Assembly (NCBI GenBank): GCA_033675265.1
Contig: JAUJYZ010000931.1
Location: 1 to 64,000 of the forward strand
Length of the DNA stretch: 64,000 nt
DNA from: Actinostola sp. cb2023
Taxonomy: Eukaryota > Cnidaria > Anthozoa > Actiniaria > Actinostolidae
Direction: 5' to 3'
Part shown: piece after piece, positions 53,892 through 64,000 of the stretch
Layout of the letters: the number at the start of each line of letters is the position of its first letter
Numbering within the stretch: the first letter of the stretch is position 1
Notes under the pieces: generated by a model
The model's database searches: none
Told to the model about the DNA's origin: nothing
What the model saw: only the letters and a program-made list of their open reading frames with translations
Position numbers and translations under genes: made by a program

Positions 53892-55620
53892 GGGCCCGGT
53901 TGTTCGAAAGCCGATTAGCGCTAATCCAGGATTACATCCTGGGTTAACTTTAACCCAAGATTAGATTCTGTTGCTCGAACAGCGATTAGAGTTAACCTAG
54001 GATTAAAAATAGCTAATCTAGGGTTAAAAATTAACCTAGCTAACGAGCAAGATTAAATATTTAAACCACGATTAAAAGCGATCAAAATCAAAATGGCGGA
54101 CCTGTTGTTTACTTTTCCTCGTCAAAGGCGACCGCGATCATTTAGATTTATTCCCCGTTCTTTGGAAGAATTCGCTGACGAGGAATTGCGAAGTAGATAC
54201 AGGTTTAGGAGAGAGTCTTTGAGATTTAGTGTGGACCTTGTAAGCGATGAATTGCAATGAGAAACCAGACGAAATCATGCTCTTACCACTTTTGACCAAG
54301 TACTGATAGCACTACGCTTTTATGCAAGTGGCAGTTTCCTCCAAGTAATCGGCGACACTTTCGGTCTTGACAAATCAACTGTGTCTAGAGCAGTGTATGC
54401 TGTGTCAAAAGCTCTTGTGGCGAAAAAATTCCGGTTCATCAAATGGTCAACCAACAATGACGAGCTCAAAGTCATCAAAAGACGAGGAGGTTTCCCTGGT
54501 GTGATCGGCTGCGTTGATGGCACACATGTCCGTATTCAAGCACCGCATGTCGATGAAAACGGATATGTAAATAGAAAAGGGTACAATTCTATAAATGTGC
54601 AAGGCATTTGCAATCACGAAGGTACGTATCTTGAGACAACAATTACAGGTTAGTACTTCATGTAATATCCTAGACTGACACACATACACTTACACAATGT
54701 ATGTACTTGTTGAACATTTCAAATATGCAAATTGTAATTGATACTCCCAAAATTCAAATTGGTCCCCAGGCTTCATAATAATCACAACATATTTGAGCTC
54801 AAACATTCAAAATATTTGATCCAGCATATTTTCCAAGTAAAGTTTAATATTAATAATGTAAATTAACTTTATAATATTTATTTATCATTTACTCATAATA
54901 AAATTAATGCTTGAATCCTTAAGAAAGGTTTAAACACGATGTTTCTTTCAAGTCTTTCCTACTTTTTAACTCTTTGAAACAAGTATTATTTTCTTGAAAA
55001 GTTTTGGCTAATGTTAACGGGGGGCTTAAAAAGTTTACTTGAGCTCATGAGGGGAGAGTCTCCCCCCTACATATAAATAATGACCACTCCCTAAAAAGTG
55101 TAACTTTATTCTACATTAATTTTTAGGAGTGTTCACAAATATAGTTGCCCGGTGGCCTGGAAGCACGCACGATAGTAATGTCTTCAGGACATCAAGTGTA
55201 TGCAATGATCTTGAGCATCACCACCATTCTTTAGAGGATGGTGTGCTGTTGGGCGATAGTGGGTATGGGTGTAGACCATATGTAATGAACCCATACAGTA
55301 ATCCAATCAGTGATGCCCAAGAGGCCTACAAGTCATACAACAATGCCCATACAAGAACCAGGGTGCTAATTGAGCAGACCTTTGGGCGATGGAAAAGGAG
55401 GTTCCATGAACTCCATTCTGAGATTCGAATGGATCCAGAAAAAGTGTGCATAATTGTTGGAGCATGTGCTGTTCTCCACAACATTGCTGTACTTTTCAAA
55501 AAGCCCAAGGAAGATGGGGACATCAACTGTGATGATCCCCAAGTTGAAGTATATCATGGCCCACAACAAGGTCTTTCAGTTAGAGATCACATTTGTCAAA
55601 CCTTTTATTCATAGCTATCA
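53892..55620 (+). mobile_element. PIF/Harbinger transposon, right end missing
   Basis: The left terminus GGGCCCGGTTGTTCGAAAGC is followed by subterminal GATTA and TTAACC words and then the HARBI1-type gene. A matching right terminus was not found before or after the microsatellite at 55.6-55.8 kb. The companion Myb-like gene that autonomous members usually carry is also absent here. Confidence 0.75.
54093..55614 (+). pseudogene. HARBI1-like: HARBI1-type transposase with one nonsense codon
   Basis: Exons 54093-54621 and 55127-55614 join in phase (GT-AG) to give about 338 codons, close to the 349 aa of human HARBI1. The only defect is TGA at 54258-54260 (codon 56), where relatives usually have Arg or another sense codon. 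The N-terminal helix-turn-helix region reads [16 protein letters not shown] and [13 protein letters not shown]. The DDE catalytic set is visible: VDGTHVRI (Asp), WPGSTHDSNVF (Asp) and IEQTFGRWKRRF (Glu). In this family the transposase cuts at TWA sites with the help of a Myb-like partner. A single point mutation makes it a very recent loss, or a re-coded or sequencing difference. Confidence 0.9.
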
Positions 55621-55623
55621 TTT

Positions 55624-55654
<31 letters not shown>

Positions 55655-55677
55655 TGGTGATAATGATAATGATAATG

Positions 55678-55761
<84 letters not shown>

Positions 55762-55762
55762 T
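55621..55762. repeat. ATA/GATAAT microsatellite
   Basis: (AAT)n, then eight GATAAT units, then (AAT)n again. It begins 5 bases after the HARBI1 stop. Confidence 0.95.
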
Positions 55763-56945
55763 ACGATTTGTAGTTTGGTTCAGTCACTGATTAAAAACGA
55801 TATCAGCACAATCACTTTTTCGCCATATATGGTCGTACCTATTAGGGGTTGAAATCAACATGGCTTCAGCAGCTCTTTTAATTTATGCATACCTTTTAGG
55901 GGTCATTTTCAAAACCGACCGCCGATCACCCCTACCACTTGGACAAAGGAAGTACCCCCCAGGGGAAAATGTCCTATTAAAGTTTGTACCACACATGTGT
56001 AGTGCATACATTGAAACCTACCGGTAGTTGGGCTCTGATTCAAATCAAATGGTTTATCAATAAAACATTAATGTAGAGTACAAACAATAAAAGCACGAAA
56101 CTGTACTATTTCATGCCTTTAGTGTTTACTCTACCTGTTTTGGCTGCAAGGAACAGTAAATTATTTCTCATTAATTCCTTGAAATGTATTGTTGGTATTT
56201 CCTATTTATGGCACATCTATCATGGTTGTAAACAAAACAATATTAAACAACAAATACTGAGCAAGAAAATTACTCTCCAATATTTAATTACTGACCAAAA
56301 AGGTTCTTTGTAATAAACTTAAGGCACAATATGTTATGCCTCGATATAAAAATTCTCAATATTCATGTAAAACATTGTCATAAATATATTATCTGAAAAC
56401 ATTTACAATTCAATACAAACTGTATGGGGATATATTGAATACAGTATTTGTATATCACTTTACTTTGAATGTGATAATTTCTTTGAAACACAAATGTAAA
56501 GAAAGTGGAATAATTTCTATGAATGGTGAAAGAAAGAAAACTAGAAAATATCAATTAATTTGAAAGTTTTTCGCAAAGAAATTATTGACCACTTTCCAAC
56601 ATTAAATGCAATAAATAGTTTATGTATAATATGCTTCTGACAAGAAAGTTATGTTTTCATCATGTTGAGCTATAAAATACTGGTATGTGCTTTATTTGTG
56701 TAGATACAACTGCTTACAGTATCTACCAATGGAAGTAAAAACTAGTACCGTATTTACCGGCATACAAACCACACTCGCAGATAAGCTGCTGCCTGAGTTT
56801 GGCATCCCAAATTTTTATGGTTAATATATACAGTAGTTTTAACTATAAATAAATTATCCTGCTGACGCACCATCTATGCGGTTAAGTTCAGCTTATTTTG
56901 CCATCCGGCCTTCTCACTAAGACTTCAGAATTTGCATATCTCAAA
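55763..56945. other. No recognisable gene; interspersed repeat fragments
   Basis: TTAGGGGT-containing fragments lie near 55840-55970. A one-sided MITE end (TACCGTATTTACCGGCAT) lies near 56750. Confidence 0.4.
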
Positions 56946-57026
56946 CAGTCATTTGCAAAAATTCTGGCCACCACGAAATATCAATATATATCAATATATC
57001 GGGTGCATTATGGGTAATTAAATAAC

Positions 57027-57028
<2 letters not shown>

Positions 57029-57060
<32 letters not shown>

Positions 57061-57076
57061 GGTGCATTTCGATTGC

Positions 57077-57109
<33 letters not shown>

Positions 57110-57213
57110 CGTTTTGGGACGAAATTCAAAATGGCGTCTCGTTTCGCTACAGTTTCCGAATTTATTTGTTTAAAAAAGTGCCATTTTTTATCCAACTGAT
57201 TTGGTAAATACTA
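57029..57213. mobile_element. MITE with TTAGTATTTACCAAATCAGT ends
   Basis: Exact inverse ACTGATTTGGTAAATACTAA at the right. Contains CAAAATGGCG. Confidence 0.85.
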
Positions 57214-57217
57214 AAAC

Positions 57218-57330
57218 AATTATCCCCCTCAGTGTCGGTGAGTAATGGTGAATATTTACCTTGCCGCTCGGGGACTCACGGCTCGGTAAATATCCACCAA
57301 TACTCACCTCCACTTCGGGGAATAATAATT
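57218..57330. repeat. Palindromic hairpin of about 110 bp
   Basis: ATTATCCCCCTCAGTGTCGG...GGTGAATATTTACC is followed by the imperfect inverse GGTAAATATCCACC...CGGGGAATAAT, with a short loop. Confidence 0.85.
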
Positions 57331-57453
57331 TATTGTTCACTATTTTGAGTTTCCTAACTTATTAACTTAGCAAAATTTTACAAAAAAACAAACGTAAAAC
57401 TAAAATAAACATTATACTAAATATTTCTACCAACTGGCGTTAACCTGCTTTAA

Positions 57454-58166
57454 GGTGATGCGATCGTGCATTCGTGAGCATCTTTCCTACGCATGATATT
57501 CAACGGCGATTATCTAAAAATCTAAGTCGGTGACCTATCCTGATTTTTCCACGGTAAGTCTAGGTCAACTAAAGCTAGAAAATATCAAAAAAGGTCTTCA
57601 AGCTATTTTTTTAGTAAATCTACGAAGTGTTCATTTTCAAACTACTTTTCATTGGTTGGCGAATATCTAAAAATCTAACGCGGTGACCTACCCTGATATT
57701 TTTGCCTGCGTAGGTATTTACGAAAGCTAAAACATATAAAAAATGCAGGTAGGTCTTCGAGCTAAATTTTAAGGAAATCGCCAAAATGACCAAAAATAGG
57801 ATCGTAAAGGACGGTAAAATTGTATTGTTTTTGAAATTTTGGCTTTGAAAACTTATTGTTCAACACAATAACATGACAAATTTCGGGTTTTTCATTATAT
57901 TATGTTAACATATGTATCATTTGAAATCATTTATTTTATTATTACCGACCTATATGGACAGCAAGAGCTTGTAAGACCTTGTAATTCCATTATCCATTTT
58001 TGCCAGAAAAGATGGCCGCAATCTCCATCTTTGAAAAATTATATCTTCTCAATGGATTCGGTGACCCACATTTTTTATTTCATTTTTCTACTCTAGCACT
58101 CAAAATCAATATTTGTGCCAAGTTTTAAAAAAATTGTTCAACAAAAAATTGCACGATCGCATTACC
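57454..58166. mobile_element. TTAA-flanked element, 713 bp
   Basis: Ends GGTGATGCGATCGTGCA and inverted GGTAATGCGATCGTGCA lie between TTAA at 57450-57453 and 58167-58170. A direct repeat of about 120 bp inside (57498-57615 and 57655-57775) carries AAAAATCTAA..CGGTGACCTA. Confidence 0.85.
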
Positions 58167-58170
58167 TTAA

Positions 58171-59190
58171 GGTATCATCCTACCCCAAAAACCTCTCAAA
58201 CCACCGGTTTTGAGATTATTTGACAATCAAATAAAATTGAATATTATCTATCATCTCCAAAAAACAGAATTTAAAAATATATTTTTCCTAGAAAGTTAGA
58301 ATCAAAAAACGAATTTTGGATTTCATATGAAGAGAAACGTTGTTGACAAGCAAGCTGTCAACAGCACTCACGTCTATGATAATTGAACGGACATACCAAC
58401 CTCAACTACGTACTGACCAGCGTCAAAACGAACACATGTACCAATGAACAAAGAACAAATGTGTACTGGCAATGTATGTAATTTTCCGCAAACGTGAAAT
58501 GATTAGGCAACAAGCACAAGCACGCTGTGTGACTGGAAAACTGATACTCTGGTCACTATCTGGTCACAATCTGTCAGTGAGTAATTAGATCCCATTGTCA
58601 TGGCATGGACTAATCTACTTATGTAAACAGAGGCACATTAACCTTCTTTCGGCTTTTTCTCAAAAGACGAAATGCCAACAAAGATGCTCACATTTGGAGT
58701 TCCTGGACAAAGGAATTCTATCGGATTTATTTGAAACTTCGCAAAATCCATGTCTGATAATTGATCTTCAAAACTGTGTCTCCGATTTTTGGTATTTTAT
58801 TTATTTCAAAAGTTGTGCTTTGATATAAACAGAAGTTACTAGTTATGACAGTACTCAAACTTTGAAACCGGATAATTAAAGAATGGAGCAATATATCAAA
58901 ATTCGGAGACACAGTTTTGACAAGTGATATCTACTAAGTTCATTGAGGTGTTTATCTTCGACGGCCGACGAACTTTGGCTGTCAAATAACTTATTTTCTC
59001 TGCGTAGGTGAAATTTCGGTTTTGAAGGAATATTTCACTCACAGTTTTCTCTATCTTAAAAATCCATCTTTCATAAGATTCTATGTTTATTAAGCTATAA
59101 GAAAATGTATACTTTGTTGGGGTTAAAATTCTTAGTTTTGAAGCTAGAGCGTGTTGAACGGAAGTCGGTCGTTTGGGGTAGGATGATACC
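58171..59190. mobile_element. TTAA-flanked element, 1020 bp (copy 1)
   Basis: Ends GGTATCATCCTACCCCAAA, exact at both ends, between TTAA at 58167 and 59191. It shares the left TTAA with the preceding element. An internal inverted repeat AAAACTGTGTCTCCGA lies at about 58770 and 58905. A 77-codon frame at 58595-58828 is also present in copy 2. Confidence 0.9.
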
Positions 59191-59300
59191 TTAAGGGGAA
59201 TTTTCGATTATTTAATTACCGGTACCCATAATGCACCCAATATATTGATATATTGATATTTCGTAGCGGCCATAATTTTTGAAAATGACTGTATCTTGGG

Positions 59301-59950
59301 GATATATCAGAAGGTGATGGAAAGGTAGGTAGAACAACAGAGTATTTTTCTTTCAATCATTGCACGTGGAATGTAGATAGTGTTCCATTCATCTTTGGAG
59401 TTCTACATTTGATTAGTTTGTAGGTGATATCAATATATTTAGCAACCACACTATGATGTAAATAGGTGCAACACAATATATTACTGCAATCATTGTTTCA
59501 TGTTATTTCTAACTGCATGCTTCATGAAATAAAGCATCCTTGAAAGTTTTAAAATGCTGTTTCCATCAGTTATTTTATCATTAGTAGCTGTAATTAACCA
59601 GCGTACCAAGAAATCCCAGTTTCAAATGATGGTATACATTGCATGCCAGACCCTTTATTTTGTTGAGCATATGCAGTTATAAATAATGGTCCCTGATGTG
59701 AAATTGAACAAAATGATTATTAAATGTTGTAATGCTAAAAACAAATATTATCAAAGGTTAGACTACAAAACTGTGCAGTCTTACTCAGGGGACCTTAACA
59801 TGCCAGTGAGGTCTTTGTATTGCTGATTTGATATCAACAAAACAGCATTAATTAAGCAATATGTTCACATATAGTCTTGCCTGTGATGATTATATATAAA
59901 ACATTTCCAATATGACCATGTATACCATAATAAATAGTTGATAATTAATA
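59301..59950. other. No recognisable gene
   Basis: AT-rich, no repeats or motifs recognised. Confidence 0.4.
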
Positions 59951-59952
59951 TA

Positions 59953-60190
59953 CAGCTATTTAAAAAAAAGGGTGGTGAAGGTTTTGTTGCACCTTGGGTG
60001 ATGTGAATGGAGTCAGCAAAAGGTCACAACAATATGGACTCTGTCTTCACAATATATGGAGCCGGCATATTTTCTTCTGTATGTGCATGCTGACATTATT
60101 TACATATGATCCACAATACATTTCGCGCTTGGTATGCAACATGCAAGATGCAACAAAACTTTCACCAACCTTTTTTGAAATAGCTGTTTA
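59953..60190. mobile_element. MITE with CAGCTATTT...AAAAAA termini
   Basis: Inverted ends continue through GGTGAA.GTTTTGTTGCA; TA-flanked. The first 16 bases match the MITE at 22598. Confidence 0.8.
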
Positions 60191-60588
60191 TGTTATGGTT
60201 TGAAATTTTCCACTGGTTTAATTTTTTTAATCCATTGTTTTGGTTTCTTAATTCACTTCTTTTAGTTTAATCCTTTACAACTAACCTAAAGTAAAACACA
60301 TAACTTGCCCACCATAAAACCCTAAACCTAACCTTAGAACAACCCTCAGAAAAAGTTAAACCAGAGGGAAAAATTAATAATATTTATTATTATTATTAAA
60401 CCACAACATATACATGTACAGTTGACTTCTGATATCAAGACATCTAAAAGGCATCAGCATCAAAATAGCAGCGAGCAGTCATTAATGCAGTATACATTTG
60501 TATACTGAGTGGGAGTAGTGATTATCATCTTTTGTGTAATCAACCATACTGAAAAGGACAGGGATGATCGTCATCTCTTTTAGGAGTG
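60191..60588. other. No recognisable gene
   Basis: AT-rich, with (ATT)n short tracts near 60380. Confidence 0.4.
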
Positions 60589-60589
60589 T

Positions 60590-60840
60590 AAATACTCCAG
60601 TTTTCAGTTGTTTAGACACCGCTGTACTCCTTGACAAAAGACGCATTTGCTCAGGCTTAGCCTCAATTCAGTGTAAATTTTGCACAAATACCGACAAGAA
60701 CGCGAAAAAGTGTTGACATTCAACAATAGAAACCATTTTTAATTGCACGGGTTATTCTCTGGATTGAGGCTAAGCCTGCGCTAACGCGTCAAGGAATACA
60801 GCGGTGCATAAACAACTCGAAACTGGAGTATTACGGTTTT
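60590..60840. mobile_element. Palindromic MITE, arms of about 85 bp
   Basis: AATACTCCAGTTTTCAGTTG, CACCGCTGTA and CAGGCTTAGCCTCAAT in the left arm recur inverted in the right arm. Confidence 0.85.
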
Positions 60841-62053
60841 TAGTATCCCTTTAATGGTGTTCAAGACGAACCTCCAATATTATTAGCCATCAAGGTATCA
60901 TTTTGGGTTTCTCGAGCCGAAGATATAAAACCGACCTATATTGTGTTGGTGGTCTAGATCGAACAGGCAGGAAATCGGCAATATTTATGGTTTAGAATGG
61001 TACTCTTTTAGGGGTGACATAAAGCAAAATGCACTCCTGGATTGGTCTCGTTTAGGGGTCTAATTCAAATTTTCCGATGATCATCCCCATCCTCTTCACA
61101 TGGGATTCCCACCCCCCCCCCCCCCCCCATTTTGCACAGACAAAATGCAAAATGCCCATGTGCTCACATGGAGTGTACACAAAAATTGGCTGATCAGATG
61201 AAATACTATATTTTTTCCATAATTAAACATTGATGACCAAGCATCGATCAAGATAAGACCCCATGATGGTCGGTTGCTATGGAGTTTTCACCCTCTACTA
61301 TGTTTGGTCACGTCACCACATGAGCTCGCGTCCTCAGCTAATGGCGTCTCCTGGATATTGCCTCACTTTGAAAACTTGTATGTAGACTATCTTGTGTTAT
61401 GTTTCATACATTTTTGTGCTAAGTGAATCAATACAGTAGTAGACCCAATTCTTAATTGCATGTGTATTATTAAAATAGACACCCGGGGGCAAACTCTATA
61501 ATCAGTGCCCTGACATTGTACTATTACACTTTTCATTCAACCGTTGATAATAAATAGAGGTCACGGCAATCTAAGTTTATACACAAGTTAACAGCTACAT
61601 TTGGCTCATTTTAAATGTTAAAGTTTTTTGAAATCAAGCCATAAAGATACACGATTACTTGACTTGACTTTTACTGTCTACTAGAGAGTTTGGTTTAAAT
61701 CATTGATGATCAATTTTCGACCCAAACAGTATAACTGAATTATTCACGTTAATTCTCCGCGGTCATTTTCAAGATATTGAATTTTCTGCTTTTAGTATTC
61801 AATTCGAAATCATTCTACACTTTTAATTCACTGAAAACAATATATTTCATCTCACAAAGAAGTAGGATTTTTATGTATCCTTTTTTGTTTCACTTTGAAG
61901 AGTTACTATTTTTAAGTTACTATTTAAGCAAATCATTGCACAATGAGTTAAAAGCTCATCTTACATGATTGTAATCGATGAAGATGTTTTTTAAAAACGG
62001 CACACTTGATTTTGAAAATAGTAAGCTTAAAAAACACAATAATTAACTTAATC
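60841..62053. other. No recognisable gene; poly-C run
   Basis: TTAGGGGT repeat fragments near 60850-61060, a C20 homopolymer at about 61111-61130, then AT-rich sequence without motifs. Confidence 0.4.
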
Positions 62054-62057
62054 TTAA

Positions 62058-63076
62058 GGTATCAGGGTACCCCAAAAACCCTCTCAAACCACCGGTTTTG
62101 AGATTTTTTGACAATCAAATAAAATTGAATATTATCTATCATCTCCAAAAAACAGAATCTAAAAATATTAGTTTCCTAAAAAGTTAGAATCAAAAAACGA
62201 ATTTTGGATTTCATTTGAAGTGAAAAGCTGTTGACAAGCGAGCACTCACACACCTACGTCACAGTGTGGTAATTAGTCACGCAACAGACTTCCCGCAAAG
62301 ATTTCACAATTATTTACATGAAATTACGTATGTTTTAATACCGTACCAATGTGTACTAACAATGTATGTAATTTCCAGCAAGCACGAAATGATTAGGCAA
62401 CAAGTACTGCACGTTGTGTGATTGCAACTGATGCTCTGGTCATTATCTGGTCACAATCTGTCAGTGAGTAATTAGATTCCATTGTCATGGTATGGACCGT
62501 ATCTACTTATGTAAACAGAGGCACATTGACCTTCTTTCGGCTTTTTCTCAAAAGACGAAATGCCAACAAATAGGCTCACATTTTGAGTTCCTTGCCAAAG
62601 GGATTTTATCGGATTTATTTGAAACTTCACAAAGCCCATGTCTGATAATTGATCTTCAAAAGGGTGTCTCCGATTTTTGATATTTTATTTTTTTGTTGAG
62701 TTATTAACTGATTAGTAAAAAACAATGTTTATTTAGCGTACCGAAAGTTTAGCGGCAAATAAAAAAGCAATGGGGCAACTTATCGAAAATCGGAGACACC
62801 CTTTTAATAATTGATATCTCCTGAGTGTATAAGATAATTATCTTGAATTTCCGATAAAATGCGACTGCCAAGGAACTCACCGTATAATGCTACATGAAAA
62901 TTCATTGAACTCGACTTATTTCTAAAACGCTTGTTTCTTTTTTGTTAATAGACCATTAGTTGGAATCTCCATTTATTTAGCTTTCAGAAAATGTATACTT
63001 TATTGGGGTTTAAATGGACGGATTCTGTGTTAAGGCGACTTGAATGCATACCGGTCGGTTAGAGTACCCTGATACC
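62058..63076. mobile_element. TTAA-flanked element, 1019 bp (copy 2)
   Basis: Ends GGTATCAGGGTACCCCAAA and, inverted, GGTATCAGGGTACTCTAAC lie between TTAA at 62054 and 63077. Clear homology to 58171-59190 along the length. The internal inverted repeat reads AAAAGGGTGTCTCCGA at about 62657 and 62790. Confidence 0.9.
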
Positions 63077-63080
63077 TTAA

Positions 63081-63550
63081 GCTTCATAAACCGGCCGTGA
63101 AAGAAGGGTTTACCTCGGTGTAAAAACCTCACAACTGACGTAATTGTATCAATAACTTCGTACTAAGTTCTAAATATCTCTAAACCCTTTGCAGTACTAG
63201 ACTGATGAATCCATATCTCTATGAATTATTGTGGTTATTTTGAAAATTAGCGATACAGTGTTGTTTGCATGCCTGAAATACATTAGCAGACAATGTTCAT
63301 GTGTAGGAACGGAGTTAAATTTCACACTATACATCCAATTTTAAAAAACTATCATCACTTATCTTTTCCTTAGCTTTCTTCTGACATTATTCCAAAGTAT
63401 TAAGAAAACTCAGTGAGTTTCCAACATGAAATTAAATATGGCGGACTTCGTCGTTTTGTTTGGCCAGTACAACGCATGTGCAATCAAATGATGAAAAGCT
63501 ATTTATAGATAGCCAATTACCATAAATGAAGAAAGTTTTAGATGTGTCTA
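63081..63550. other. No recognisable gene
   Basis: Probable intron or 3' sequence of the Myb-like gene. Nothing else is seen. Confidence 0.4.
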
Positions 63551-63558
63551 ATTTTTAC

Positions 63559-63989
63559 CTGAATCAAATCCTTGAAGACCTGAAAAGCTAGGCGTGTCTT
63601 CGAACATAGATATAATTTTATGTGTAAATTTATGTGGCCTCCGAAGGACGTTTTGGACGGGGACCGCCACTAGTCTTTGTCGTTTCTCTACGGAACTCTG
63701 AAAATTCTCTTTGCTTTGCAGATTCTTCCACTTATCTTTGACGTCTTGCACGGTTCTCTGCGATACACCAATTGCATTCACTGTTTCCGTTATCTCCTCC
63801 CTTGTTTTTCTTCTTGTTAGCTATGTTGTTGGTAAACTTTGATTGCAAAGTTGCAATATTTTTCTCCACTTGGTCAGTAAGGATTTCTATCTCCGTTGAA
63901 GAAAAAATTGCTTTCCTCTTTCTAGAGTGATTAGCGCTAGCAGCTTCTGTAGTTTCCATTTCTTTAACTATCTTTTTAAAAGCCAACAC
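63559..63989 (-). pseudogene. Myb/SANT-like protein, Harbinger partner (NAIF1-like)
   Basis: From the right edge, MLAFKKIVKEMETTEAAS (the inner MET start at 63957 is likelier) is followed by KRKAIFSSTEIEILTDQVEK. After one extra A in an A run near 63805, the reading continues as EEITETVNAIGVSQ and VQDVKDKWKNLQSK, then RRPHKFTHKIISMF, to a donor GTAAAA at about 63558. The trihelical Myb/MADF-like pattern (F...E...L...V, W..I...VNA.G...RT...V..KW..L) is that of the second Harbinger protein, which binds DNA and brings the transposase to the nucleus. Further exons would lie to the left but were not recognised. The frameshift is at a homopolymer and may be a sequence error. Confidence 0.75.
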
Positions 63990-64000
63990 AAAGCTTAAAA

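Larger units (their letters stand above)
56950..59300. mobile_element. Outer foldback element holding four nested elements
   Basis: Arms 56950-57025 and 59212-59300 are inverted copies (ACGAAATATCAATATAT, GGGTGCATTATGGGTA). The next four entries lie between them. Confidence 0.75.

Noticed and set aside
55593..55790. Asn/Asp-rich short protein
   Set aside because: It is the (AAT)n/(GATAAT)n microsatellite read in one frame.

Overview
This is eukaryotic, AT-rich animal DNA, most likely from an anthozoan cnidarian such as a stony coral. I infer this from spliced genes with GT-AG introns and from several protein families that I know as large expansions in coral, sea anemone and Hydra genomes. 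No database search was possible. Nothing looks prokaryotic: there are no operons, Shine-Dalgarno sites or CRISPR arrays.

The window is a dense mosaic of nested transposons, and few genes look intact. From left to right: a broken kinase-like gene (1-0.7 kb); a TTAA-flanked 1-kb element (1.2-2.2 kb); a Ser/Thr/Pro-coding minisatellite (3.9-5.1 kb); a multi-exon cnidarian family gene (6.6-13.2 kb) whose first visible exon is split by a 4.1-kb IS3EU-like transposon with an exact 6-bp target duplication; a Ty3/gypsy remnant (13.9-16.2 kb); a tyrosine-recombinase (Crypton/DUF3504-like) pseudogene whose halves lie at 17.0-17.8 and 24.4-25.9 kb; between those halves, copy 1 of a two-gene DNA transposon (18.0-23.7 kb); a decayed EnSpm/CACTA transposase gene on the minus strand (28.4-34.1 kb); an apparently intact five-exon host-type gene (34.5-38.6 kb) with a three-unit palindromic TTAA repeat in an intron; copy 2 of the two-gene transposon, with both genes open (39.7-46.2 kb); a BEL/Pao gag remnant containing an inversion (47.1-47.8 kb); a second tyrosine-recombinase relic (50.3-51.3 kb); a LINE ORF1 fragment (53.5-53.9 kb); a Harbinger element with a nearly intact HARBI1 gene (53.9-55.6 kb); a nest of foldback and TTAA elements (56.9-63.1 kb); and a Myb/SANT Harbinger partner gene at the right edge.

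The main candidate for an undescribed system is the two-gene transposon. Both copies start 5'-CACG, end CGTG-3' and have 3-bp target duplications (TTA, ATA). Each carries a large plus-strand gene (A; 827 aa in copy 2), with a conserved GADGAPFGK block and a C-terminal Cys-rich knuckle, facing a small minus-strand gene (B; 207 and 216 aa) that ends in a conserved YSF...TI.F.YG.WN..G.PQH block. Copy 2 sits in a foldback element whose other arm preserves the empty site, so its ends are known to the base. The termini and 3-bp duplication resemble the CACTA-Mirage-Chapaev group, but I cannot place protein A by homology.

Two other observations stand out. In the IS3EU-like element, long terminal inverted repeats contain the zinc-ribbon first exon, so two different genes start in opposite ends with the same exon. 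Two 1-kb TTAA elements also show compensatory changes in their terminal and internal inverted repeats.
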